From Cudoniella acicularis (lineage: Eukaryota > Ascomycota > Leotiomycetes > Helotiales > Helotiaceae): a DNA stretch of 24,546 bases. How positions within the stretch are numbered: position 1 is the stretch's first letter; each line of letters begins with the position of its first letter. Below are positions 1-9,423 of this stretch, piece after piece. The position numbers and the translations under genes are program-made. The notes beneath the pieces are model-generated. The model did not search any database and was not told the origin of the DNA. It was given only the letters and a program-made list of their open reading frames with translations. The stretch is from the NCBI GenBank assembly GCA_013054445.1, contig JAAMPI010000842.1, forward strand, positions 1 to 24,546, read 5' to 3'.

Positions 1-39
1 GGTCACTTTAGGAAATTGTGTAACTTAGCGTTCCCCTAT

Positions 40-109
40 AGAGACCACCTCCATCCTTTTTCTTAGCCTCCCCCATTTCGTGGCAGAACTAAGAGACCAC
101 CTCCATCCT
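40..109. repeat. Pair of 18-bp direct repeats
   Basis: The 18-mer AGAGACCACCTCCATCCT occurs at 40-57 and again, identical, at 92-109, a 52-bp period. It lies left of the recombinase relic A. It could be part of an element end or a small tandem duplication; nothing else identifies it. Confidence 0.7.
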
Positions 110-208
110 CGATCTCAGCTCCCACGATCATCGACTCTTCACCTTACTGTACGTGTCGACGACAATAATGATGAGAGTGGATAGAACGGTAAGATACAAT
201 CAGTAGGC

Positions 209-345
209 GCTCTACAAGAGTAGAGCAGATTGAAAATCGTACGGACGATTAATCTATACCATCACAAAGCTAAACGCGATGAGATGGGAGGATCAACGCC
301 GTTGATTCTCTCATCTTATTCCACTTGACGCGACTATTGCGTCAA
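209..345. repeat. Cluster of four short hairpins
   Basis: Four perfect inverted repeats sit in 137 bp. GCTCTAC/GTAGAGC is at 209-215/220-226 with a 4-nt loop. AATCGT/ACGATT is at 235-240/245-250 with a 4-nt loop. A nested hairpin at 278-315 has outer arms GATGAGA/TCTCATC and inner arms ATCAACG/CGTTGAT. TTGACGC/GCGTCAA is at 325-331/339-345 with a 7-nt loop. The cluster ends about 270 bp before the first recognisable recombinase codons. The inner palindrome of the third hairpin is one of five copies of a motif found through relic A. Recombinase-binding sites or a structured element end are possible; this is inference. Confidence 0.6.
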
Positions 346-414
346 AGGGGAGTACATGACTGTTGGCGATGTAGAGTACGCGTGGTGGGTCTGCTCCTTC
401 CGCGATCATGACCC

Positions 415-486
415 CGTGACTTCCTTCACTGGGTCGCGACTTCCTCATTCAGCAATACTTTCTGTTTCTCGTGACTTCCTCATTCA
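415..486. repeat. Three imperfect 17-bp repeats
   Basis: A motif close to CGTGACTTCCTCATTCA appears at about 415-430 (diverged), 435-451 (one mismatch) and 470-486 (exact). The spacing is 20 and 35 bp. It lies just upstream of a pyrimidine-rich tract and has no coding interpretation that I can support. Confidence 0.5.
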
Positions 487-516
487 TTCATGCCGTCTAT
501 TTCTCGAGAAGGGGCT

Positions 517-590
517 CATTTCCCCTCTCCCTTCTCTTCATCTCCCTTTCATCCTTCCATCTCTCTCTCTCCTCTCCACACAACCATCCG
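517..590 (+). promoter_or_regulatory. CT-rich leader upstream of relic A
   Basis: The plus strand is almost pure C/T between about 517 and 590, with a CTCTCTCTCT core. Such tracts are common just upstream of transcription starts in filamentous fungi. It lies immediately before the first recombinase-like codons (about 615), so it is probably the old promoter or 5' leader of that gene. No TATA box was identified. Confidence 0.4.
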
Positions 591-614
591 TTGTTGTCGT
601 TATACCATTGTTAA

Positions 615-3600
615 CGACGTATCAAGAACACGGCCGACGAGATAGAAGCCTTAGCAGATACCTTCCTCGAACAACCGCCTCTAGACTACGACTCGGATGC
701 TACGGCGGACGAGATAGGAGCGGTCACTGAGCCCGCCCGTTCGAGCAAGATTGGCATGCGCACATGTACGGAGATCTTTAAGAATGCCCTCGAGAATCGA
801 ACAAGCTTAAAGGCTGCTTTGAAGAATCATGTCCCACAAGCTCGGGCACCAAGCACCCAGCTAGCCAGAACATGTATACTCGTCATCTTCCAGGCTTTTA
901 TAAAATCACTATAAGTCCCGTAAGTATTCCCTAGAGCTCGCCTCTCTCTCTCTGAACTTCCTTTCTATCACGCTGTTGATCCGCGAGCTGACGATAGACG
1001 GCGTCGATTTGAACAGGGACGGTACTATTCCTGACGAAGACCACTTGTACCGGTTCGTTCACACTATCTCGAGGACGATATAACCTCGCTCTTTCACTAA
1101 GGAAGTTCCCTCGGTCAGAACAATCCACGGCCTCCTCTATACTCTTAATAGTGTTCTGACGGAGATTTACGAAGGCTTTAACGTTACGTCTTCGAAGGCT
1201 AAACGCATCGACTCGCTCTTGATCAAGCTCGTTAAGGATAGTGTTCTGACCGTAGGAAGATAGAAGAAGCCTAATCGTGTTAGATTCTAGACTTTGATTA
1301 CACTAACCGAAGCTTGGATAAATACGGCACTCACTGATAGCGTGACTGTATAGGACACTATCATCTCTCGCCAACTAAGCATCGTCCTGACGGCATCGTT
1401 TGTAGCTCGTGCCGGAGATGTTGTTCGCTCGCACCTATATAAGAACATAGAGTGTTGTCTCTTTAGAGACCTGACCTTGAGCTTCCGAGGTGGCGACGGC
1501 ATAGAGCACCTAAGCATGAACGTTTGTCTACGTTTCGTCAAGGGTTTCAAGTAAGTCTAGAGAATGACCACCCCGATCCAGACACGAATAGACAGCGTCG
1601 ATTCTCCTTTCTTTCTCCAATTTATCTAACGTATCCGGTATAGAGCTCTACCAAACGAGGACCGAAATTTGCGAGTCGATATCCTCGCCTATCCTGCCCA
1701 CAATAGCGTTTGTCCGGTCAAACTGCTTACCATTCACGCACTCCGAATCGGGGCAGTCGATTCTACCACCTTTTACGAGCTCCGAACGAAGGCAATCGCT
1801 CGTGCCGACAAGACGGTTTAGTAGGTCACGCCGGATAACCCAGTTATTCCTACAATCACATCAAGTCGTACCTTCCTCGATCTGAAGAAGCCCGCAGGCG
1901 TATAACAAACCATAAAGACGATCAGTATAATGTCTATCAAGGCCAAATGTATAATACAACTTCGGACACATGATCTGCGCCACGGAACGGCGCGAGACCT
2001 TGCCCACCTTAATCAGAGCAGGATCCGTGGACACGCGAGTATGACCGTAGCTAGTGCTATAGGCCATAAGATGTCCGCCTTTATGCGTGATGTTATAGAT
2101 AAATATGTCGGTAGGAGCGATGTCTCCTCCTAGAATCTACGTGCCTAATCCGAATAGAGAGACTCTAGTACACTAAGAATAGGTAACACTGCCTTCGTCG
2201 TGCCGCCACTACGACCGGGCGAACTAGAGGATTACTATAAGGAGAAGGGTTAGGATCTAGCCCTACCTTCGAAAATTTATACTACGCGTGGCCATATTCG
2301 ACAGAGGCAGCTAGTAGAGTGGCGATCCTAGCTATAGGACGAGCCCTCTAAGGTCACTTCTGTCGCTGCTCGACCAGGTATGTTACAATCCCAGGACTTC
2401 TAAGGGAAGCAAATTATCATAAAACAAAACTCACATAACACAGTCCTATAACCATTAGGGGGTATATCGTCACGGGGGACCAACGCCAATATCACCTCCA
2501 AGCAACACATCACCGCCAAAGATCCTTCCACGCTACTCATAGATCTATAAATCCTAGCGGATTCGTCCTCTTTAGTGCCGATGTATACGACGTAGAGCTT
2601 AGAATCGACGCTGTCGATTCGTGCTACTTTACTATCGAGCACTTCTCTCGCTCGTACGTTCGACGATTCGGACATAGACATTCACGATAACGAATCAGTG
2701 CCACTAGTAGTAGAAGATCAAGACAACGCAGTACGCCTATTAGACGTTATACTAAAGAAGACCGACCTAGTTGATTTAGCTTCCGACGAAGATAAAGATC
2801 TTACTCTACTCGACGCGCTAGAAGCGGCTGCCTAGAGCTATAACGATATAGACCCTGTCTATTCGAGTGCTAAAAGATTTATCGAGTACTTCGCTCGTAT
2901 CAACATCCTAAGAATCGTAGCGACGTCGAAATTAAGCGAAGCCAAATTCTAGTAAGAGATAGGAAGCTAGGCGCCGATAGGCAATAGCCGTGATAAGCCT
3001 ACACGCTTTATTCGTCACTATAGTAATGAGAAGTGGGGGTGCGAGTACACTAACCCTTCCCGCGCCTAGATTCAGCGTTATATACTCAAGTATAAGATAT
3101 CCTCGTCGAATCTAGCATCGACGACGACCTTTACATGTAGAAAGCCTAATTACGGTTAACAGTTCGGGTCACTTAGTGGCTTGAAGAGCCACGAACGAGA
3201 CCACGACTTCGAGAGAAGACAATACGACCTTTGCCACGACGGCCGCTAGTATAAGACGGAACGCTCGTGGAATCGCTATAATAGCGAATGCCATACTAAC
3301 AACTAGGACCCCGACATAGCTTATAGTGTTCCCGGCTGTTTCCGTAGAGAGAAAAAGCCTTTCCTATCTCGGAACGCTTATCAGCAGCACCTTCGGACAG
3401 CTCATAAGTTAAGCGGGTCAGATGTTACTCAATACCTCCTAGCCTTGCCAAACTAAGCTCCTATCTAGGGCTCTCGCAAGCGTAAATGTCCGTTCGACGA
3501 CTGCGCTCGTGAGTTGGTTTAAAAGACCAGTATAAAGAGCCATCTAATAAGCAGTACCTACAAATTGTCTAACGAAGAGGCCGCTACGAAGATAGAAGAG

Positions 3601-3640
3601 ATGATAGCAGAATAGGGATAGTATCGACGCTATTGATTAG
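615..3640 (+). pseudogene. RIP-degraded tyrosine recombinase with C2H2 zinc fingers (copy A)
   Basis: The coding trace starts in frame 3 (615-914), then stays in frame 1 from about 960 to the terminal TGA near 3635. Conserved blocks in order are: SRQLSIVLTASFVARAGD (1366-1419, box-I Arg at 1408), HDLRHG (1969-, His and Arg of the HxxR motif), GHK (His at 2065) and DKYVG (candidate nucleophilic Tyr at 2104). A 3010-3560 tail follows with Cys/His-rich finger remnants such as GSLSGLKSHERDH. About 29 in-frame stops interrupt 1354-3637, all TAG or TAA. At 1819-1824 two adjacent TAGs stand where the related copy has stop-Trp, fitting an ancestral Gln-Trp. Several finger Cys and His positions read Tyr, as G-to-A or C-to-T change would give. 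The family resembles fungal FluG/DUF3435 recombinases; assignment is from memory of motifs. It is certainly non-functional. Confidence 0.75.
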
Positions 3641-4060
3641 GTCAAGAATATATATAGAGAAGTCGAGGCTTAATAGATCATGTTCTATTCTATTACTTGA
3701 AATTGCCGGCTATTAGATAAAGATTGCCTCGCTATACTGTTTCCGAACAAAGATATATTAGACTTAGCTGACATTATATACTTACTATGTTAAAATACAA
3801 TCATTCCTCTTCGTATAAATTATACTAATACTCTAAAAGAACATGTCTCTTCTTCTTTTAGTGCCTTTCGGTTAACCCCTATTGACCATAGCCAATAGGA
3901 GTAAGGTTCTTGTTACCTTGTCGACTATAGTCAATAATAAGGGTTAAGTCCTCGTTATAAGTATTATTTCTAAGTAGATGATATATAATTTTATTAATTA
4001 TTAAAGATATGGTTATAGTAAAATTAGAATACGATAGACGACGTCCAACTTCTCCGCCAC
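3641..4060. other. AT-rich right flank of element A, no gene
   Basis: AT-rich, TA-rich DNA without a coding trace. An imperfect inverted repeat pairs TTAACCC (3872-3878) and TATTGAC (3880-3886) with GTCAATA (3930-3936) and GGGTTAA (3941-3947), with a small bulge. A nested CCTATTG/CAATAGG pair (3878-3899) overlaps its left arm. This may be the 3' trailer or end of element A. Confidence 0.5.
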
Positions 4061-4067
4061 CTAAAAC

Positions 4068-4346
4068 TCTTGGATGTCTGGTCCTGTCTTGGTTCTAATT
4101 CTCCTCTGTCTGCCTGAAACTTCAACGCCAACCATCCTCCTCCACCGTGCACGCCGCCTCCGGAAGCTCACAGGGGACGGGCGCCTCCTCAGCTAAAGCG
4201 AGATTGACCAGAAAAATATCAAGCCGGTTCTATTCTTCGTTAATAGTATGATTAAGCCCATCGAGATCACAGTCAAAGATCCTGCCATATTCTTTGTCAA
4301 CATATATACGTCGCTCGTATATAGTATCTACTACTCGTTCTTCGAA
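4068..4346 (+). pseudogene. MFS multidrug transporter, middle fragment
   Basis: Frame 3 reads a stretch typical of fungal DHA1-type MFS drug exporters: WMSGPVLVLILLCLPETS (end of TM6, the diagnostic LPETS motif), a basic central loop (RARRLRKLTGDGRL, EIDQKNIKP), then KPIEITVKDPA and IYTSLVYSIYYSFFE at the start of TM7. One in-frame TAA at 4194-4196 replaces a likely Gln. The reading stops matching the family right after SFFE at about 4346. Matching codons resume at about 7665 with LVYMTYYGFNISELG, so these are two parts of one gene. The N-terminal half (TM1-6) is not in the window. Confidence 0.8.
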
Positions 4347-4540
4347 GAAGGAGGAGTAGATTCCATGGACGTCAGGTACCGCAGCATTTTGGTCGGGGCG
4401 GGGGGGTTAGGGGTCGTCGCTTATCCTTCTTCGATAACACCAGGGATTGCAGACGCGAAACTGACGCGTTTCCCCTCCCGTTCCACTCTCGTCCTTCAGG
4501 GAGCTCAAAGAGATTTTCTTAGACAGACCCCGTCCCTCTA

Positions 4541-7310
4541 TTGCTAGAGATAGATGAGCCATTCAATTCCTCCGACATAGAATTCTCACCTGTGCAGAAG
4601 AGGTACGCTAATACAGGGTCAAAGAGCATCACCTCCATAAGGGAGGCGCTATTTGAGGACCGCATATCCTCGAAGAAGAGGATACATAGCCTTACTGATA
4701 CTCGGGGATCTCCCGGAACCAAATATGGACGTTCTCTCTGGTTAAATCGGATTAAAAACTACATAATAAATAATAGGATTTCGTAGGTTCACCGCTCCCT
4801 TCGTATTAGCGCTCGAGAACTCCTCCCTATAACGTCACTTCACTAAAATTTCATCGCGATTCCTAGGATCGACCCACAGACCGGCCCGGATCACGCCACA
4901 ATAATTCGTTTCATCGACACCGTGGTCAAGCATATCAAAGTTCGCGGGTCTAAAGCACTAGCACCCTTACGCATGTCTATCAAGAAGGGAATCCTATCTA
5001 TGTTCGCGGCTCTAATATTCGAATACCCTAAATTCAACCTTAGCAAACACGAATATGCCAGGATAGATACAGTCATTGACGATCTTTCAGACGAGGGGAA
5101 GCTTCTTCGAGGCAGAAAACGGGAACAGTTTTAATAGATCGGTATAAACATTGTCGAAAAAATGTGTAGATGTTGGCTACGAGCAGCACTAGATAAGGGC
5201 TGCTTATCATAGGATATCATCATTCACAAGGCTCTGACCGTTGTTCTACAATCCGCCTTAGGGTGTAGGGGAGGGGAAATAGCATTGAGCAAAGGCTATA
5301 CAGTAGAGTACATGCGATAGAGCCATATAGTAATAAAGCTTCCGCTGAATAGGAACACTATCGACGACATCTAGCTTACCTGCCTCCTAAAATTCGAGAA
5401 AAGTAAGAAGTAAGACAATTTTTCTTGTAGTTCACTTGTTATCTTTGTTCGACACTGACAGGACGTCTAGACTCGAGACTCATAAGGATCGGGATATCCC
5501 TTTAAAAACCTTGCGCGATTCTTCACTAAATGTCGTCTGCCTAGTCAAACTACTCCTTATCCAGGCTCTCCGTTCTAGAAGCATTTCGTCAATCGATAAT
5601 GCCTTAACGCAAGCATCTCTCCGACATGACCGGACGATCTAGTGGTCATATCCAGAACGCCCTGTCATTCCCCAATTAATCAAATATAGTGCTTTTATAT
5701 CCTAGGATATACCCGCTAGAACCGGACAAGTAAACAAAACAACAAAAGACCTGGGACTTATGGCTGGCATCCTCGTGGATTTAATTTCTCACGATGTTCG
5801 CCGCGGTGCTTTCAGAGATCTAGCAAATATCAAGGCATCCTCTGCCCTCCCGGTTGGCGTTACTACTAAGGAGGTTGCCCGAGTGACTAGACATTCCTCG
5901 GGAAGCTACCTTAAAGGCACTACGGACAAGTATGTAGGAGACGTCGAGCAGGATACCTATACTACTAGAGCCGAGCAAATGTTTCTAAGCAGGAAAGCGC
6001 CTGCCATTAGAAACAAATACAAGAAGAGACGACTTACGGCCGGCGAAATCGCCACCTACTACGCAGAAAACAATATTGATCCCGCATCCAAAAATAGAAG
6101 ACAGAGAGCCGGCGAGGCGATCCACCGCGAGAGAAAGATGGACTAGATAGAGTCGGAGAAAAATCGGGAAGCGACTCCATCCATAGCCTCGCGAACACCC
6201 GTGTCAACTCCGACTACTGCTTCCCGGAGTTCTACGTCAAGTCTGTCTATATCTTCCCGGAGTTCTACGACCCTACCCACGTCAGCTCTAATTGCCACAC
6301 CAACTCCGACAACTTCTATAGTGAGCACTACGTCAGCTTCACTGATTGACCCGCGTCTTCTTCTCCTCGACGGGCATGACGCGGTTATAGAAGATACCGC
6401 AGCTCAGAGACTTGATTCAATTATAGACAATGACATCGAGGGGCTCGGGGAGGATGAACAAGCCATAGGCTTAGATATATTCCTGGAAAACCTAGACCAG
6501 AGCAATAGGACTAGCATCTTGGCGCTCCTAGGGCGAGACTTCGTTAAAGCAATGTCCAGAATCAACATTGTTCGAAACCAACCTCTACAAGGCCATATCA
6601 AATCAATTCACGAACACTTCCCAACCTATTATCCGATGGGAAATTCAAGAGACTATCCGACTCTATTCGTATACAATTACGGGAAATGTGACGACTATAG
6701 CACTTAGGTGAAAAACAACCTAGAAGTTCACAAACTCGTCTATAAGGGTGAGGACGTAAAGAATATAACGGAGAAGCCTTTTATTTGTGAATACGGAGGT
6801 TGCGGATCAGCTTATACGACCTCTATAGCACTCCAAGCACATATTGACGGTGCCTATAACTGGGAACCTAGAAAGTGTAATATTCCAGGATGTACTAATA
6901 ATCGGGTTTTTAGAGCCCGCGCTAGTCTTTCCAACCACCATTCGCATTACCATCACCCTATCGAGCCGCCAATACGCTGCTATTTTCCGGAATACATATC
7001 AGCAACTCTTTAGGACCAAATACATAACTACAAACAGCATCTGAAACTTCGCCATCATCTCGCGGTTTTGGCTACGCAGAAGCTATACTTACCTAAAGAC
7101 GCCTCATTTCGAAAGGTATCGACTACCTTTTTTCAACCAGCTACATGCCCTATTAGGGGTTCACCAGCTTACACGACTATTTGGAAGAGGCGTGAAAGTT
7201 TGACACGTCACTTGACGATAGGATTCCATGATTTGAGTTTGGAAGAGGCTCGGAAGATCACCAGGAAGCGCAATCGTAAAGAACCAGATAAGGAGGAGGG
7301 AGCGTTTTAG
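4541..7310 (+). pseudogene. Degraded tyrosine recombinase with C2H2 zinc fingers (copy B)
   Basis: The N-terminal part is in frame 2 (4541 to about 5420) and the rest in frame 3 (5436-7310), so there is one frameshift near 5425. Motifs: LQSALGCRGGE (box-I Arg at 5267), HDVRRGAFRD (His 5790, Arg 5799), RHSSGSY (His 5892) and DKYVG (Tyr 5931). A Ser/Thr-rich linker (6150-6350) contains a 17-bp direct repeat at 6220-6236 and 6253-6269. The block MSRINIVR...PMGNSRDYPT matches copy A (ARINILR...PIGNSRDKPT). C2H2-like fingers follow (ICEYGGCGSAYTT, RKCNIPGCTNN...SLSNHHSHYHH, TCPIRG...RRESLTRHL). All five internal stops of the frame-3 part are TAG (5640, 5703, 6144, 6705, 7011). It is better preserved than copy A but still cannot make a full protein. 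Confidence 0.78.
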
Positions 7311-7664
7311 GTAGGGAGCTGATCGTTTAGAGAACTTACACACACTTTGAAATTTAAGATGTTTTCATACCCGACGGTAGTAGAGAAGTTTTTAGTATTT
7401 CAAGCGGAAGACTGTCATAACAAAATATGATTATAAAGATATTACTATAGCAATTCTTTCTATAAATTTTGCCGCGGTATAAATAAGACAGATTCGGCGA
7501 GAACCTAGCTTGATATCAAAACAATAACACGAGTAAAGCGATACTACTGTAGCAGGTTTTTAAGTGTCGTTCTAGTATAGATAAATCAAAATATAGATTT
7601 AGCGGTAACTTGGCTTGTTATTAGAACAAGAAGACGAGCATTCTTATGACGTAGATTAGTTAAT
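7311..7664. other. AT-rich trailer of element B, no gene
   Basis: No open reading frame of interest and no RNA gene recognised. The stretch is AT-rich with many TA steps and leads into the resumed MFS codons; it is probably the element's 3' untranslated region and end. Confidence 0.5.
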
Positions 7665-8277
7665 TTAGTTTACATGACATACTATGGATTTAATATTAGT
7701 GAGCTTGGTATCGCTTTTACATACGTCATAGTTAGGGCTATATTCGCTCTAGCTATATACACTACGTATATACGATAGATTGTTTCTCTAGATCTTAAAA
7801 AGAATAGGATGCGACCGCAAGAGCATCGCCTTATTCCTGCGCTCTTTACATGCTTTAGGCCACCAGCGGGCTTGTTTCTGTTCTCATGGACTTCGGCGCC
7901 TAGTATTCATTAGATAGTACCGACGATTAGAATTGTCATATATATAGGAAGTGTTTTTATTATTCTCTAGTACATTTTTATATATGTTCCGATGTCCTAT
8001 CCCCAGGTAAGTCTTCGTAGTTTGCGCCTCAAAGTTGGCATGTCAATATCTAATTGATCATCTTTAGTATACTGCCTCCCTCTTCGCTAGAAACGATTTT
8101 TGTCGTTCCGCGATGGCTTGTGCCTCGATTATGTTCGCGCGGCCACTGTTTCTTAACCTAGGTATTAGGAAGGGAGTATCGTTGCTTGGTGGACTGAGCT
8201 GTATAGGGATAGGTGGCATATGGATGCTCTACTATATAGGAGCAAGACTTCGCGTAAAATCAAAGTTCGCTATATGA
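7665..8277 (+). pseudogene. MFS multidrug transporter, 3' part (TM8-12)
   Basis: Exon 7665-8006 (frame 3) reads LVYMTYYGFNISELGIAF, then KKNRMRPQEHRLIPALF, PPAGLFLFSWTSAPSIH and IFIYVPMSYPQ. A 61-nt intron (8007-8067) with GTAAGT donor, CTAAT branch site and TTTAG acceptor follows. The last exon 8068-8277 reads YTASLFARNDFCRSA, FARPLFLNLGIRKGVSLLGG and YYIGARLRVKSKFAI, the classic MFS C-terminus, ending in TGA. Three in-frame TAGs stand at 7776 and 7911 (where Trp is expected, RWIV and IHWIVP) and 7968 (where Gln is expected). The gene was therefore both disrupted by element B and point-mutated. The presence of Trp-type and Gln-type ambers argues for transitions rather than codon reassignment. 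Confidence 0.82.
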
Positions 8278-8353
8278 CACATCTATAGAGGTTATAGAAT
8301 TGTTCTTATAGAATTAGAGAAAGAAGAAAATTGGAATTCGACGGCATACATCG

Positions 8354-9207
8354 TCAGCGCTTAAAACAGCCTAGGAAATCCATCAAATTACGTAACTTGA
8401 AAAGTTCATACCAGAGCGTCCTTAAAACCCAAGTCTCGTATCTCTAGTCAATATAGATGTCCACTCCTAGAATTTGTAGTGCCTGGATCGGCCCGATAAC
8501 CATGCCGTGTAATGACCAAAGGTATTTACAGATTTAGACCCTTCTACAAGCTGAGCCATGGCTATATAATCGAAAGGATAAAGCCCTGCCTGTAAGCAAC
8601 CCGCGATAGCCCGAGCTAAGACAAGGGGGATTGGGTCAGGAAATCGGAAGTCTGCTTAGGGATATCCCTTGGTTGGCTTACTGTCCTATCCAGTCAATTC
8701 ACGAAGTTTAGTCTTGCCAGTAGTTCTATCTTTTAGGCCTTCGTGTTTTCCTTTGTACGATTGCTGGTCTCGATTCACTGATTCCGAGAAGTATCTGCCG
8801 CAGATAGAGGAGTGGTAGTATTTTTTGGCGATATTTCGGCATCTCGAACTACGGTAACCAATATTTGAGCAGCAGGAAAATCGTCTTAGCCTCTTGCTTG
8901 AGGCTAAAATCTGGAAACAATTGTACCATTGTGTAGTTACCTGTTCGAGCGAGACATAGAATAGATAGGTTGCAAAAAGGATCGACTCTCCAGCACAGAT
9001 GCGGCGTGTAGCAAACATTGCATAGCAGTCCGTAACACCTTGTATCTGAGAGCATCGAACCTCTAAACAGTCGGAGCTTTGTCTGAGGTCCTGCTTGATT
9101 GCCTCTATTAACGTCCGTCCCCACGTAGCGAGAAACCCGGTGTGCCGAGAACAACCAATCAGATCGCAGGGACCGGTGACTTTTCTTCCTCTTAAAACTA
9201 ACCACAA
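8354..9207 (-). pseudogene. SET/MYND-type protein, degraded
   Basis: The minus strand from 9207 contains EVRCSQIQG and MFATRRICAGESILF, like the start of a SET domain (usual pattern: EVR.S.I.G.G.GMFATRDI.AGE.I). This is followed by a Cys/His-rich piece, RCRNIAKKYYHSSICGRYF, like the last half of the MYND-type segment of fungal SMYD-like proteins. A stop ends this frame at 8686. Further along, in shifted frames, DPIPLVLARAIAGCLQAG, IGPIQALQILGVDIY and RYETWVLRTLW match the middle region of the same fungal family, with a TAG between the last two pieces. At least two frameshifts and several stops are present, and the NHSCxPN core of the SET domain was not found. If functional it would have been a protein lysine methyltransferase. 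Family assignment is from motifs only. Confidence 0.55.
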
Positions 9208-9423
9208 TAAGAAGCTTTTATATTCCGATTCAATAATAAGTTCATCACACTAATCCTATTAACGCAGCGATTTATAAATCTCAATTTAATTGAATTTCTC
9301 GGCACGGTGGGTGTCTCGCCACGTAGGGACGGACGTTGCAGCTTTACTTCTGGTTCGGCGTGATAAGGACGAGATAACTACGGAATATTGCGACAATGCG
9401 ACTGTAAAAGAGATATCGACACC

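Larger units (their letters stand above)
291..3638. repeat. Five dispersed copies of a 17-bp quasi-palindrome
   Basis: Consensus AATCGACGCYGTCGATT. Copies are at 291-307 (GATCAACGCCGTTGATT), 993-1009 (reverse orientation, AATCGACGCCGTCTATC), 1587-1603 (reverse, AATCGACGCTGTCTATT), 2603-2619 (exact; extended to an 8-bp stem with a 3-nt loop at 2602-2620) and 3622-3638 (TATCGACGCTATTGATT). The central CGACGC/GCGTCG half is most constant. They bracket and pepper relic A. I found none in relic B by eye. Confidence 0.6.
209..4060 (+). mobile_element. Degenerate tyrosine-recombinase element A
   Basis: This is the approximate extent of the left element. It begins with the hairpin cluster and CT-rich leader, contains the broken recombinase/zinc-finger gene (615-3640) and ends in AT-rich DNA just before MFS transporter codons appear (about 4068). 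The true left end is not defined and may lie outside the window. No terminal inverted repeats or target duplications were found, as expected for tyrosine-recombinase elements, which insert without duplications. The right boundary is inferred only from the start of host-like coding sequence. It is probably the same family as element B. Confidence 0.45.
4347..7664 (+). mobile_element. Tyrosine-recombinase element B inserted in the MFS gene
   Basis: About 3.3 kb separates the two halves of the MFS transporter gene and contains recombinase copy B. The left boundary follows the SFFE codons (about 4346); the right boundary precedes the LVY codons (about 7665). A 7-bp sequence GTAGATT occurs near both ends (4356-4362 and 7651-7657) and could be a short recombination core, though the distances from the inferred edges are unequal. 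About three transporter codons are missing at the junction. The terminal 7311-7664 segment is AT-rich and non-coding. No long terminal repeats or inverted termini were seen. This nested arrangement is the clearest insertion event in the window. Confidence 0.7.

Noticed and set aside
356..730. 124-codon plus-strand frame
   Set aside because: It is made largely of the CT-rich leader and repeats, and its end overlaps the frame-3 start of recombinase relic A, which reads better as protein.
8849..9205. Second overlapping minus-strand frame in the SET/MYND relic
   Set aside because: The alternative frame has no recognisable motif, while the overlapping frame carries the SET-like and MYND-like blocks.
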